64,000 bases of DNA. It comes from Microthrixaceae bacterium (lineage in GTDB: Bacteria > Actinomycetota > Acidimicrobiia > Acidimicrobiales > Iamiaceae). The notes under the pieces were generated by a model. It saw only the letters and a list, made by a program, of their open reading frames with translations. It had not been told where the DNA came from and searched no databases. Positions 1-8,350 of this stretch are shown one piece after another. The stretch is taken from positions 496,001-560,000 of the forward strand of contig JADJDU010000001.1 in assembly GCA_016702505.1 (NCBI GenBank). The letters are read 5' to 3'. Every line of letters starts with the position of its first letter. Position 1 is the first letter of the stretch. The position numbers and the translations under genes are program-made.

Positions 1-291
1 GTCCGGGTCACCGGTGCCACCTTCGGGTGGCTGCCGCAACGGTGGGCCCTGTGGGCCGAGGGGGTGGACGTGTCGGATCGAGAGCGTCGGATCATCGCCC
101 GCCAGCAGGTGGAGGGCTCCTCGTTCGGCCCGGCCAAGGTTTCTGCCATCAGGGAGCTGGGGTGGGCGGACCGTCCCGCCTTCGCCTTTGGTGTGGCGTT
201 TCCCTCTGGTGACCACCTCCGATCGCGGGGCCTCACCCGATGGGCTCAGCTCTCGGGTGGTCGACGGGTGGATTGGAGACGGTTGGTGTGA
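1..291 (+). CDS. Nucleotidyltransferase family protein, C-terminal end (5' part outside window)
   Basis: Only the last 96 codons are present; the frame is open from base 1 and stops at TGA 289-291. The tail (RRIIARQQVEGSSFG, later PSGDHLRSR) lines up by eye with the C-terminus of the protein at 6397-7536 (RRIIMAQRRDGSSYG, later PSREHLSAR), so I assign it to the same uncharacterised nucleotidyltransferase family (NTP_transf_5-like). The catalytic GDxD region lies outside the window. Its position next to an HprK-like gene (1311-2390) and a Tat protein (2497-3024) repeats the arrangement at 4795-7536. Family assignment rests on this single paralogue comparison. Confidence 0.7.
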   Translation, partial: VRVTGATFGWLPQRWALWAEGVDVSDRERRIIARQQVEGSSFGPAKVSAIRELGWADRPAFAFGVAFPSGDHLRSRGLTRWAQLSGGRRVDWRRLV

Positions 292-319
292 CGGCGTGGA
301 CGATCCACGCCGTCACACC
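285..319. terminator. Perfect 15-bp hairpin between convergent genes
   Basis: Bases 285-299 pair perfectly with 305-319 around a 5-nt loop. The hairpin overlaps the stop codon of the upstream gene and lies just before the end of the convergent SDR gene (326). No clear T-run follows on either strand, so a bidirectional terminator is inferred from stem strength and position. Confidence 0.6.
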
Positions 320-325
320 GTGCGA

Positions 326-1225
326 TCAGCCGCCCAGTGCCTTGAGGGTGAGCTGGAGCTCCTCGGTGAGGTTGGCCGGAACGGCGTACCCGTCGAGGTT
401 GCGGATCTGGTCGAAGTTGTCGCGGATGTCTTCGACGGTGAGGCTCTCCGTGTCGGTGTAGCCGGGCGTGACACCGGTGAAGATCCGGGCCACGTGGCCG
501 CCGCCGCAGGAGAAGACCTCGCCGCTGACCGGGCATTCCTCATGGGCCAGCCAGGCCACTACCGGGGTGATGAACTCGGGGCCGAGCTTGTCCACGAGGG
601 GGCCGAGCAGGTCCTCGGTCATGCGGGACTTGGCCACCGGGGCGATGGCGTTGGCCTTGATGTTGTTCTTGGCGCCCTCTACCGCCAGCACCCGGGTGAA
701 GCCGACCAGGCCGGCCTTGGCCGCGCCGTAGTTGGTCTGGCCGAAGTTCCCGAAGATGCCGGCCGCAGAGGAAGTGTTGACGATGCGGCCGTAGTTCTGT
801 TCGCGCATCACGCCCCAGGCGGCCAGGGTGACGTAGAAGGCACCCTTGAGGTGGACGTCGATGACCGGCTCGAGCTTCTCCGCGTCCATGTTCTTGAACG
901 CAGCGTCTCGCAGGATGCCGGCGTTGTTGATGACGATGTCGATCTTGCCGAAGGCGTCGAGGCCGGTCTGGATGATGGCCTTGCCGCCTTCGGGGGTCGC
1001 CACAGAGTCGTAGTTGGCCACGGCCTCGCCGCCGGCGGCCTTGATCTCGTCGACGACCTGCTGGGCGGCGGTGTGGGAACCACCCTGGCCGTCCACCGAT
1101 CCGCCCAGGTCGTTGACCACGATGAGGGCGCCTCGCTTGGCCAGCTCCAGGGCGTGTGATCGGCCGAGGCCACCTCCTGCGCCGGTGATGACCGCGACCT
1201 TGCCGTCGTAACCGAGATCTGCCAT
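326..1225 (-). CDS. SDR-family 3-hydroxyacyl-CoA dehydrogenase (HSD17B4-like)
   Basis: A 299-residue short-chain dehydrogenase. The NAD-binding TGAGGGLG lies at residues 14-21 and the catalytic Ser153, Tyr166 and Lys170 are in place (TSSAAG, then YGAAK). The NDLGG segment after the second beta strand and the long C-terminal extension resemble the dehydrogenase part of the multifunctional beta-oxidation enzyme family, suggesting cytoplasmic oxidation of 3-hydroxyacyl-CoA or a similar alcohol. An AGGAG ribosome site sits 7-8 bases before ATG 1225. It is transcribed towards the hairpin at 285-319 and follows the HprK-like gene on the same strand, but there is no functional link to that set. The exact substrate cannot be read from sequence. 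Confidence 0.85.
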   Translation of the reverse strand: MADLGYDGKVAVITGAGGGLGRSHALELAKRGALIVVNDLGGSVDGQGGSHTAAQQVVDEIKAAGGEAVANYDSVATPEGGKAIIQTGLDAFGKIDIVINNAGILRDAAFKNMDAEKLEPVIDVHLKGAFYVTLAAWGVMREQNYGRIVNTSSAAGIFGNFGQTNYGAAKAGLVGFTRVLAVEGAKNNIKANAIAPVAKSRMTEDLLGPLVDKLGPEFITPVVAWLAHEECPVSGEVFSCGGGHVARIFTGVTPGYTDTESLTVEDIRDNFDQIRNLDGYAVPANLTEELQLTLKALGG

Positions 1226-1286
1226 GGGTAACTCCTAGAGAGGTTTGTTTGGTGGGCGTGTTGACGGTAGTCGCGGCTTGTGAAGC

Positions 1287-1312
1287 GACCGAAGGCCGAG
1301 GGGGCTTCGGTC
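1287..1312 (-). terminator. Hairpin after the HprK-like gene
   Basis: Bases 1287-1294 (GACCGAAG) pair with 1305-1312 (CTTCGGTC) around a 10-nt loop, immediately after and partly over the stop of the gene ending at 1311. There is no marked T-run; terminator function is inferred from position. Confidence 0.4.
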
Positions 1313-2390
1313 ACGTCAACGAAGCCACCAGCGCGTCGTCCGATAGATGTAGAGCGGCGGGGAGGTCTGGTCTTTCGGCCAGTGCGGCCGCGGTGCGAAG
1401 GGCTGTCTCACCTCGGTGGGTGTCGGGTGAATCCTGGCTGGGCCAGGCATCGGCGGCCCCTCGAAATGCCATGAGCGCCACCCGCCATCCGGTCAGAGGT
1501 GGGCTCAGATCGCTCAGGTCGTGGCCGGCGTTGATCAGGAATGACACCTCGTAGTCGGGAGCCAGGTCATCGATCCTGGTCACCGTCAGCCGAGAGCCAA
1601 ACGCGACTTCTGGTGTCGAGGTGAGGTCGAGGAGGTTCATGGCCTCGGCCACCACCCCGGTGGGTGTGGGCGCAACGACGACCTGGGCGGTGGCCGGGTC
1701 CAAGGCGGTCAGGACCGACGGAAGCGCCCGCCAGCCCCGCTGTTCCAGGCGCCGGCCGAATTGGGTCCACATGTGGCGGGCTCGGCCGTGCAGCAACGCA
1801 ACCTCTCCGTCTCGATGGAGGAGCAGCGAGTCGAGCCACACCACCTCGGGATCGGTGGCTAGCCAGGCCAAGGACGCGAGGTACCAGCAGAACTGGTGGA
1901 TCAGCGCGTCACGGTCCGTCGAGCGGGCATAGACCCGCCCCCCTCGGCCGTAGAGGGCGTGTACCCCCCGCTCTCGTTCGGACATGGCCACCGCCAACTC
2001 GAGGGGGGTGGTGTCGTCTATGGCGTCTCGCGTCGTGGGGTGGAACCCGGTCAGGCCGGTGAGGACCTGTGAGAGCCGCTCGTCGGTGCTCGACACGGTG
2101 AGGAGTCGATTCTCGAGGTGCAGGTCGGTGATGGTCGAGGCGTCAAGCCTCCACCAGTCGCGGTCGCACACGGTCACGGGACGACCGAGGGCGGTCACGT
2201 TCGGGCGAGGGTGGTGGGTGCCGTCGTCCAGTAGGCCGACCCGAGCGAACATGACCGCGAGGTGTTGAAGTTCGATGAGCGCTTCCGAGCGGTCTCGGGC
2301 TTCTATGTCGGCGAGGGCGTCGGCCAGCGGGGGAAGGGGGGAGCCGTCGAATGCGTCGAGCACGGCCAGGGCCCGCCGGTCCAGCACCAC
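1311..2390 (-). CDS. HprK-like protein with degenerate P-loop and N-terminal PqqD-like region
   Basis: The protein is 359 residues from the first standard start (GTG 2390). I do not recognise a precise family, but its layout matches the HprK/PqqD proteins at 34169-35569 and 42536-43813: a small winged-helix/PqqD-like N-terminus, then a segment aligning with the HprK fold. Where relatives have GxxxxGKST, this one has GRARHMWTQ (residues 202-210), so the nucleotide-binding lysine is missing and it is probably not an ATP-dependent kinase. The frame is open upstream to about 2517 without ATG, GTG or TTG; the PqqD-like strands seem to start there, so a non-standard start (CTG 2495 or 2489, just after the stop of the Tat gene) is possible. 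It follows the Tat gene at 2497-3024 on the same strand, probably translationally coupled. Confidence 0.6.
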   Translation of the reverse strand: MVLDRRALAVLDAFDGSPLPPLADALADIEARDRSEALIELQHLAVMFARVGLLDDGTHHPRPNVTALGRPVTVCDRDWWRLDASTITDLHLENRLLTVSSTDERLSQVLTGLTGFHPTTRDAIDDTTPLELAVAMSERERGVHALYGRGGRVYARSTDRDALIHQFCWYLASLAWLATDPEVVWLDSLLLHRDGEVALLHGRARHMWTQFGRRLEQRGWRALPSVLTALDPATAQVVVAPTPTGVVAEAMNLLDLTSTPEVAFGSRLTVTRIDDLAPDYEVSFLINAGHDLSDLSPPLTGWRVALMAFRGAADAWPSQDSPDTHRGETALRTAAALAERPDLPAALHLSDDALVASLT

Positions 2391-2496
2391 GGGTGCCGCC
2401 CACGGGGCCCAGGCCAGGAACTGGTCCGCGCACGGCCACCGCCAAACGGCGTCTCGGACCTGAGGACGGTCGAGGAAGGACGTGAGCAGGTTCAGG

Positions 2497-3024
2497 TCAG
2501 ACGCAGGTGATGCGCCAGTTCATGTTTCCGAAACCATTGGGGTAGGCGGCGGTGCCGATGAAGATGGTGCCGCCGAGCTGGTTGCCGGTGCTGTCGATGT
2601 GCCCGGTGTCGTAGACGACGGTGGTGCCGTTGAGCAGCTCCATCTTGCACTGGTAGCCGACCGGCTCCTTGTAGCAGTCGGTCCGGCCGCCCAAGAAATC
2701 GTAGCGAACCGACTCAGTGTTGAGCGCGGTGCAACCCTGGAAGGCGAAGTTCCACCATCCGCTGTTGGCCGGGATGGTCGGGTGGGTTAGGTCGACGGCG
2801 AAGGAATCCGGCCCGAAGCACCCCAGGGTCTTGGTGGCCGTGCCGGTCATGACGATGGGGGCGGTGCTGGCCGCGGCAGCGAAGGTCGGCACGATCGACA
2901 TTCCGTTGATCGATGGCGCGGCCCAAGCCGCGCCAGCCACTGCGCCGATGCCCGCCGCTTTGCGCATGGCGTCACGCCTGGTGATGCTGGCGTCGTCGGC
3001 CTGGTTGTTCTCTCGATCGCTCAT
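2497..3024 (-). CDS. Small Tat-signal secreted protein
   Basis: A 175-residue protein starting at ATG 3024, behind a strong GGAGGG ribosome site. The N-terminus has a twin-arginine motif (SITRRDAMRKAA) followed by a short hydrophobic stretch (GIGAVAGAAWAAP) and an Ala-rich cleavage region (TFAAAAS), so export by the Tat system is predicted. The mature part is about 125 residues, rich in Gly, Thr and aromatic residues with several cysteines and a terminal Cys-Val, and matches no enzyme family I know. The same signal style (RRD/N-A plus AAP) recurs at 33111, 41255 and 44818, each next to an HprK/PqqD gene. Only about 50 bp separate its start from the transposable element at 3072, so its original promoter may have been replaced. 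Confidence 0.75.
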   Translation of the reverse strand: MSDRENNQADDASITRRDAMRKAAGIGAVAGAAWAAPSINGMSIVPTFAAAASTAPIVMTGTATKTLGCFGPDSFAVDLTHPTIPANSGWWNFAFQGCTALNTESVRYDFLGGRTDCYKEPVGYQCKMELLNGTTVVYDTGHIDSTGNQLGGTIFIGTAAYPNGFGNMNWRITCV

Positions 3025-3071
3025 CTAGCCCTCCTCAAATCAGGTCGGGGACATATTAGAGGATCCTGTTG

Positions 3072-4410
3072 CCTCATGTCAAAACCTCCGGGAGGGCTAG
3101 TTCGTTGCCTCACCTAAGACCTCCGGACGGTCGCGCTTGTTGAAGGCCCGGTTGATGGGTCTGGGTGGGGCAGCGGTTTTGGACAGGGCGAGGCGTTCGA
3201 GTTGCGCTGCGAGTTGGTCGATGCGGCGTTGAAGTTGCCCGGGTCGGATGGTGTTGCGGGCCCGGGTTAGAGCGGCCTTCTTCGCTGGGGTGAGCACGCC
3301 CGCGGCCAGGGCACGTTGGTGCGGGGTCTGTGCGGTGTCGTGGCGTTTGATGATCTTGGCGCCGACACGTTCGCGGCTGATCAGCTTCTGTTGGGCGCAC
3401 AGCAGGTTCGTGAAGTGGTGGTCGAGGTCCCAGATCTCGTTGAGGAGCTTGAGCTCGGCGGGGGTGTCGAAACGGAGGTAGCCGACGAGGCTTCGGACGT
3501 GGGTCCAGTTCTTCTGCTCGACGTGGCTGCCGTCGTTCTTGTTGCCGGGCCGGCCCCTGGTGAAGGTGATCTTGTTGGCGAGGCAGTAGTCGTAGAGATG
3601 GGAGTTGATGAACTCCGAACCGTTGTCGGAATCGATGCCCAGGATCGGGAACGGGAACCGTGCTGAGGCGTGCTTGATCGCTTCGACAACGTGGATCGCG
3701 GCCTTGTTCGGGATCGAGCGGTTCACGGTCCAACCCGTTGCCACGTCAGTGATCGTGAGGGTGAAGCAGAACTCGCCGTAGCTGTTGCCTCCTTCGTGGC
3801 CGACCAAGTCGATCTCCACGAACCCGGGTTTGTTCTCGTCCCATTCAGACCAGGTTCGGATCGGGATCTGCGATTTCAACAACGATCCCGGCTTGGTGTG
3901 GGACCGGCCCGTGAACCCCGCGACAGCTTTCGAGTTCGCCAGGCGCCGATCGATCGTCGCAGCCGACATCGCCACCAGCAGGTCGGCCTCCGCGTCGGTG
4001 AGCACGAGCTCGCCATCGCGGCGCAGTAGCGGCACCAGCGTCTCGAGCATCGGCGCCAGGCGCTTGCCGGCCGGGCAGCGGGCGACCCGCCAGCACTGCT
4101 CCAGACCTGACACCACCCGGGCCGAATACGTTGGCGTCCGGGGCTTGCGGGACCCGGCGGCACGGACCGTTCCGGCCTGGCGCAGCTGTGCCCGGGCCCA
4201 GTCGCGATGCCAGCCGGTCAGCTCGACGAGTTGGTCAAGGATCTGTGTCTTTTCCGGCCGTGTCGCCTGCCGGTACTTCGTTGCCATCTGGTTCGTGACC
4301 GCACGCCGTTGCGCCATCGAGAGTCCCATCGATCAGGCGTAGCGGGCCACACCCCAAACGGAGGAACTACATGAGGCAACGAATCCCCCTACGCGGAGGT
4401 TTCGAGTGAG
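3072..4410 (-). mobile_element. Insertion sequence with DDE transposase and ~45-bp imperfect inverted ends
   Basis: The ends are inverted copies: the left end (about 3072-3117) reads CTCATGTCAAAACCTCCG and continues to TTCGTTGCCTCA; the right end, read from 4410 inwards, gives CTCACTCGAAACCTCCG and then TTCGTTGCCTCA. A perfect 12-bp inverted pair GTTGCCTCATGT also exists at 3068-3079 and 4369-4380. One transposase gene fills the element. I could not identify a target-site duplication, so the outer limits are approximate. The element lies between the divergent Tat gene (start 3024) and HprK gene (start 4795). Confidence 0.8.
3097..4329 (-). CDS. Integrase-core DDE transposase
   Basis: A 410-residue transposase with an N-terminal helix-turn-helix region (about residues 10-80) and an rve-type catalytic core. 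The DDE residues look intact: Asp174 (FVEIDLVGHEG), Asp235 (GIDSDNGSEF) and Glu271 (HVEQKNW). A basic C-terminal tail follows, as in the ISNCY/IS481-like integrase-type transposases common in actinobacteria; I cannot fix the IS family by eye. The reading frame has no interruption, so the element may be active. ATG 4329 or ATG 4317 could be the start; neither has a clear ribosome site. Confidence 0.88.
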   Translation of the reverse strand: MGLSMAQRRAVTNQMATKYRQATRPEKTQILDQLVELTGWHRDWARAQLRQAGTVRAAGSRKPRTPTYSARVVSGLEQCWRVARCPAGKRLAPMLETLVPLLRRDGELVLTDAEADLLVAMSAATIDRRLANSKAVAGFTGRSHTKPGSLLKSQIPIRTWSEWDENKPGFVEIDLVGHEGGNSYGEFCFTLTITDVATGWTVNRSIPNKAAIHVVEAIKHASARFPFPILGIDSDNGSEFINSHLYDYCLANKITFTRGRPGNKNDGSHVEQKNWTHVRSLVGYLRFDTPAELKLLNEIWDLDHHFTNLLCAQQKLISRERVGAKIIKRHDTAQTPHQRALAAGVLTPAKKAALTRARNTIRPGQLQRRIDQLAAQLERLALSKTAAPPRPINRAFNKRDRPEVLGEATN

Positions 4411-4794
4411 TCAATGCGGGATCACGGGATGGGGAGTGCAGCGGATTGGTGGCTCGGGCGCGACCTCGCTGTCGGGGACGGGGTCGCCGTCATGGCCAGA
4501 CGAGCTCGGAGATCGCGAACACGAGCAGGTTCACCGCCACGAAGGCGGCGGCTGCGATGGCCACGAGGACGAGACGGTGCCTCATAGGTCCAGTCTGCCT
4601 TGGTCGCCAGATCCGAAGGGAGGTGACTTCTCTGGGCGGTCGACTTGGGTAGGGCATCGGGGGATCTACCATCGCTCTATCCGGCTCCGTTGCTGATCTA
4701 CGAGGCGAACCGCGATGAACCGAACTCGCCTGATCGGGAGTCGAGCGTTGAAGGTGACCGACCCGACCCGCTCTGATCCGACCAGCACCGTTCC
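4411..4794. other. Intergenic region between IS element and HprK/PqqD operon
   Basis: 384 bases without a convincing gene apart from a possible 31-codon membrane peptide on the minus strand (4490-4585). The last part (about 4640-4794) should hold the promoter of the operon starting at 4795; I see no clear -35/-10 pair or operator. Confidence 0.4.
4490..4585 (-). CDS. Possible small single-span membrane peptide
   Basis: A 31-codon frame from ATG 4585 encodes Met-Arg-His-Arg followed by one uninterrupted hydrophobic span (LVLVAIAAAAFVAVNLLVFA) and a short SELVWP tail. The positive-inside, hydrophobic pattern looks like a genuine small membrane protein, but no good ribosome site precedes the ATG and there is no second copy in the window for comparison. 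It could be a chance GC-rich reading frame. Confidence 0.35.
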   Translation of the reverse strand: MRHRLVLVAIAAAAFVAVNLLVFAISELVWP

Positions 4795-6093
4795 GTGACC
4801 AGAATCCACTCCGACACCACAGACGCACAGTCGGCGACGCCTACCGCACCGCCCGGTCCGGTGGGGATCGGGCCGGCGGGTGGGATCGTTCACCTGGAGT
4901 CGGGAGGGCTTTCCCCGGCGAGGGCCACCTACCGACGGTTGGTGATCCTCGACCACGGGAGCGGTGTTGTGCCCGCCGCTCTGGCCCCGCTGGGTCTGCC
5001 CCGTGAGGGATGTGTCGCCATCGCCCGACGGTCGATGGGAGACGACGTCACCGTGGTCGATGGCGACCCGTTGGTCGTCCATCTGGAGCCTCAACCGGTG
5101 GCGACGGTGCGGGTACGTCCCGAGTGGGGTGGGGAGCGGGTGGTGGCGGTCGAGAGCGTGGCGGTCACCGTGCTGAGCCTGGTGAGCCGGCGGTTCTTGG
5201 ACATGGGGCCGAGTGGAACCCTTCACGGCGGAGCGGTGGCCGATCCTCTGGGGCGGGCCGTGCTCGTCCTGGCTGCCTCTGGCACCGGGAAGTCGACGTT
5301 GGTATCGCACCTGGTCGGCCAGGGGTTCGATCTGGTGAACGACGAACAGGTGGTTCTCGACGGGGTGTCCGGCATGGTGCATTCGTTCACCCGTCCGGTG
5401 GTGGCCAAGGTCGGGGGCCTGGGCGCGCTGCCGGCCGGCGCGGCGACGGGACGAGTCGAGTCCCCTGGTCCGCTCCTGTTGTGCGCATCGGACCTCGGCG
5501 GTGGTCAACGGCTGGTGGCCGAGCCCGCGGTGGTGGTGATCCTGGACCGGCGGTTGGGCAACGAGGTGAGGTGGGAACAGCTCGGTTTCGGCGCCGCCAT
5601 GGAAGCGCTGTGCATGAACAACCTCGACCTCAGCCGTGATCCGGTGTCGGTGCTCGACGCCTTCGCCCGGCTGGTGGCGAAGGTTCCCGTTGTGCGACTG
5701 TCCTACGAGCATGCGGCGGAGGCGATGGAGGTGATCGAGAGGCTCATGGCCGACCCGCCTTCGCCTTCGGGTGGCCGATGGGTCCTGGAGGTCGAGAAGA
5801 CCGCGGTCGAGGTGCAACCTGCTCCGACTACCGCGACGCTGGCGGAGCCGTCCCCAGACGGGCCCTGGTCGTGGGGATCGACGGTGAGGGTGTGGTCCTG
5901 CGGTGAGCTGGTGGCATATCAACCTGAGGCCGGTACGGTCGTGAGCGTGAACGCGGCAGGTGCGGCGCTGCTGTGGGACCTGACCGTCGGCGCCGTCGAG
6001 ATGACGGGTCCCGGTGGAGAGCTGGTTTCCGAACTGGCGGCCCTGGGCTTCATCCACCAGCGACCCGCAACCATTGGTGACGGTGCAAGATGA
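4795..6093 (+). CDS. HprK-like kinase domain fused to C-terminal PqqD-like domain
   Basis: 432 residues from GTG 4795. The middle carries an HPr-kinase-like fold with HGGAV (residues 144-148), an intact Walker A (ASGTGKST, Lys166) and the downstream NDEQVVLD segment where HprK proteins bind metal. The C-terminus (about residues 335-425) is a PqqD-like domain. The order is thus HprK then PqqD, the opposite of 34169-35569 and 42536-43813, and the same as in the protein at 45453. HprK-related kinases next to PqqD and nucleotidyltransferase genes are known from exopolysaccharide and exosortase neighbourhoods (the HPr-rel-A type of system), but their substrate is unknown. The stop overlaps the next start (ATGA, 6090-6093), so the three genes 4795-7536 form one operon. 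Confidence 0.8.
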   Translation: MTRIHSDTTDAQSATPTAPPGPVGIGPAGGIVHLESGGLSPARATYRRLVILDHGSGVVPAALAPLGLPREGCVAIARRSMGDDVTVVDGDPLVVHLEPQPVATVRVRPEWGGERVVAVESVAVTVLSLVSRRFLDMGPSGTLHGGAVADPLGRAVLVLAASGTGKSTLVSHLVGQGFDLVNDEQVVLDGVSGMVHSFTRPVVAKVGGLGALPAGAATGRVESPGPLLLCASDLGGGQRLVAEPAVVVILDRRLGNEVRWEQLGFGAAMEALCMNNLDLSRDPVSVLDAFARLVAKVPVVRLSYEHAAEAMEVIERLMADPPSPSGGRWVLEVEKTAVEVQPAPTTATLAEPSPDGPWSWGSTVRVWSCGELVAYQPEAGTVVSVNAAGAALLWDLTVGAVEMTGPGGELVSELAALGFIHQRPATIGDGAR

Positions 6094-6413
6094 CGCTGGG
6101 CCCCGATCACGTCCGGTTGACGCGTCGGACAGACCTGTTTACCCGTCGATGCGGCGCGTCGATCCTGCTGCTGGGTCGGGGTGAGGAACAGTTGCACCGG
6201 TTGCAAGGCGTCACGGCCGGAGTGTGGGTGGAGCTGGACACACCCCACACGCTCTCCGAGTTGATCGCCGTGGCCCAGGGGGCGGCGGTGGGGGTAGGCG
6301 GCGACGTGGTTGACCAAGCGGTCAGGGACGCGGTCGAGGCTATGTCGGCGGCGGGCCTTGTCGAGGTGGGACCTCACCAGCATGCGGAGGATGACGATGC
6401 TGGTCGACAGTGA
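6090..6413 (+). CDS. Stand-alone PqqD-like protein
   Basis: A 107-residue protein whose start overlaps the previous stop by 4 bases. It has the small PqqD-like pattern: a beta-rich start (RRTDLFTRRCGASILLLG), a central helix with ADxP-like spacing, then a helical end with ...VEAMSAAGLVEVG. PqqD-like domains (RiPP recognition elements) bind leader peptides; here the partner is unknown. It lies between the HprK/PqqD fusion and the nucleotidyltransferase, an arrangement typical of the HPr-rel-A type gene sets. A weak family match, mainly supported by context. Confidence 0.6.
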   Translation: MTLGPDHVRLTRRTDLFTRRCGASILLLGRGEEQLHRLQGVTAGVWVELDTPHTLSELIAVAQGAAVGVGGDVVDQAVRDAVEAMSAAGLVEVGPHQHAEDDDAGRQ

Positions 6414-7536
6414 TCAGTCGGTGGACCACGGGTTCGGGTCCCAGCTCGAACATCTGGTGGCCACGACTGCGCCCATGGTCCAAGGGGGCCAATCTGGGGG
6501 CCAGCCGGTCGACTGGAGCCACTTGGGGGTTGCGCTGGTGGAGTCGGTTCGGGTTGAACGGTTGACCGGTGCGCTCATGGCGGCGTCGGAGTCGGGCGCC
6601 GTTCTGTTGGGGGAAGCCCAGGTAGATCTGCTGGAGCGCCACCACCTCGACGCCCTGGCGTGGTGCATGAAGTTGGAGGATCGCCTGTGCGACGTGTCCG
6701 AGCGTCTCGCTGTCTCTGGGATCACGGACCTGCGGGTGGTCAAAGGGCCGGCGGTGGCGCATCTGGACGAGCTCGAGCCCGGTCTGCGTACCTTCGGGGA
6801 CCTGGATCTGGTGGTGCGAGGTAGCGACATCGATCGAACCGTTGAGGTGCTGGTGGCGATGGGGGCCGATCGTCCCTATCCCCAGCGGCGGCCCGGCTTC
6901 GATGGCCGCTTCGCCAAGTCGGTGACGCTCACGTTCTCGGACCACGTCGAGATAGACCTCCATAGAACCATCTGTGACGGTGTCCATGCCGTGCGGGTCC
7001 CCGTTGAGCGGTTGTTCGACGATCCCGTCCACTTCGACCTTGCCGGTGTGACCATGTCGGCGCCGACGCGGGTCGTGCGAGTCCTTCACGCCGCCTATCA
7101 CGCAATGCTGGGCTCGCCGATCCCACGGTTGATGAGCCGTCGGGACCTGCTGGGCTACCTGCTCTCCTCGGAGGTCGAGGTCGACGGTGTGGTCAGCGAA
7201 GCCGAAGCCTGGAACGGCACCGCCGTGCTCCACGAGGCGGCGGCATCGATCCTCTCGCTGCCGGGAGTGAGCCTCCCACGGTGGAAGGCCTGGTTCGATG
7301 AGGTAGATCCCAGCCCGAGCGAGCGTCGCATCATCATGGCCCAGCGACGAGATGGATCCTCCTACGGCCGTTCCCGGTTGAGGGTGGTGTCCGAGTTGCC
7401 CAACTGGGGGGACCGATGGGCGTATACGGCCGGTGTCTTGTTCCCGTCCCGGGAACACCTGAGTGCACGGGACATGAACCGGTCCAAGCTGTTGCAGCGA
7501 GGAGCCCGACGTCAGCGCCGTGATCACGGTGGCTGA
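6397..7536 (+). CDS. Uncharacterised nucleotidyltransferase (NTP_transf_5-like)
   Basis: 379 residues from ATG 6397, chosen because a GGAGG lies about 7 bases upstream inside the previous gene (17-bp overlap); the frame itself is open further upstream. The nucleotidyltransferase signature LRTFGDLDLVV (GDLD at residues 134-137) carries the metal-binding aspartates, followed by a helical C-terminal domain. Members of this family accompany HprK and PqqD genes in glycan/exosortase regions; they presumably transfer a nucleotide or sugar-nucleotide moiety but no reaction is established. The C-terminus matches the truncated gene at 1-291, so the genome has at least two copies. It ends the operon begun at 4795. 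Confidence 0.8.
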   Translation: MLVDSDQSVDHGFGSQLEHLVATTAPMVQGGQSGGQPVDWSHLGVALVESVRVERLTGALMAASESGAVLLGEAQVDLLERHHLDALAWCMKLEDRLCDVSERLAVSGITDLRVVKGPAVAHLDELEPGLRTFGDLDLVVRGSDIDRTVEVLVAMGADRPYPQRRPGFDGRFAKSVTLTFSDHVEIDLHRTICDGVHAVRVPVERLFDDPVHFDLAGVTMSAPTRVVRVLHAAYHAMLGSPIPRLMSRRDLLGYLLSSEVEVDGVVSEAEAWNGTAVLHEAAASILSLPGVSLPRWKAWFDEVDPSPSERRIIMAQRRDGSSYGRSRLRVVSELPNWGDRWAYTAGVLFPSREHLSARDMNRSKLLQRGARRQRRDHGG

Positions 7537-7650
7537 GCCTGGATCCGCCGAACTGCAGAGCCTTCCGGCGGTGTTCTGTCGCCGGCCTCCGACTGGATGG
7601 GGAAGGAGCGGGCGACGCCCCGCGGTCGAGGTGATGGGTATCCTCCGGTC

Positions 7651-8340
7651 GTGAGCGACGTCGGCCCGGCCCGGGACCTGGTGATTGTGGGGGCTGGGGG
7701 CCATGGTCGCGAGGTGTTCGAACTGGTCGTGGCCGTGAACGCAGCCGATCCCGGCCCGGCCTGGAACCTCCTGGGTTTCCTCGACGATGCCGTACCGGAT
7801 GGGGAGTCCGAGGCCAGGCTGTCCCGGTTGGGTGCCCGCGTCTTGGGCGGTGTGGACACGGTGGGAGATTGCGGATCGGATCAACTCGTGGCCGTGGTGG
7901 CGGTGGGTGATGCGATGCTGCGCAGCCGGCTATCGGCTCAGGTGCGTGCGGCCGGTGTGGCCTTGGCGCCTGCGCTGGTCCATCCCACTGCCTCGGTGGG
8001 TCGAGACGTGCGCCTAGGTGACGGTTCGGTCGTCGCCGCGGGGAGCATCATCACCACCAACGTCGAGGTGGGGGAGGGCGTGCAGGTGAACGTGGGTTGC
8101 AGCCTGTCCCACGACGTGATCTTGAGGGATCACGTCACCTTGAGCCCGGGCTGTCGTCTCACCGGTGGCGTCGAGGTCGGTGAGCGCAGCTTCTTCGGCG
8201 TGGGCGCTGTGGCCGGTCCCCGGGTTCGCGTCGGCCCAGACGCCAGGGTCGGGGCGGGAGCGGTGGTGCTCCACGATGTTGCCGCCGCCACCACCGTCCA
8301 CGGGGTTCCGGCCCGACCGAGCTCTCTCGGCAACGGCTGA
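7651..8340 (+). CDS. Sugar O/N-acetyltransferase, NeuD/PglD type
   Basis: 229 residues starting at GTG 7651 (the frame extends upstream, but family members start just before this VIVGAGGHGREV motif). An N-terminal Rossmann-like PglD_N domain (LVIVGAGGHGREV) is followed by a left-handed beta-helix of hexapeptide repeats in the second half. NeuD/PglD proteins transfer an acetyl group from acetyl-CoA to an amino sugar. A DegT aminotransferase (9620) and a small phosphoglycosyltransferase (10786) follow nearby, so an N-acetylated bacillosamine-like sugar is a reasonable inference. First gene of the glycan locus. Confidence 0.82.
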   Translation: MSDVGPARDLVIVGAGGHGREVFELVVAVNAADPGPAWNLLGFLDDAVPDGESEARLSRLGARVLGGVDTVGDCGSDQLVAVVAVGDAMLRSRLSAQVRAAGVALAPALVHPTASVGRDVRLGDGSVVAAGSIITTNVEVGEGVQVNVGCSLSHDVILRDHVTLSPGCRLTGGVEVGERSFFGVGAVAGPRVRVGPDARVGAGAVVLHDVAAATTVHGVPARPSSLGNG

Positions 8341-8350
8341 GATCGACGCC

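Noticed and set aside
4446..4696. Plus-strand frames downstream of the transposable element
   Set aside because: No start signals, Arg/Gly-rich composition and no motif.
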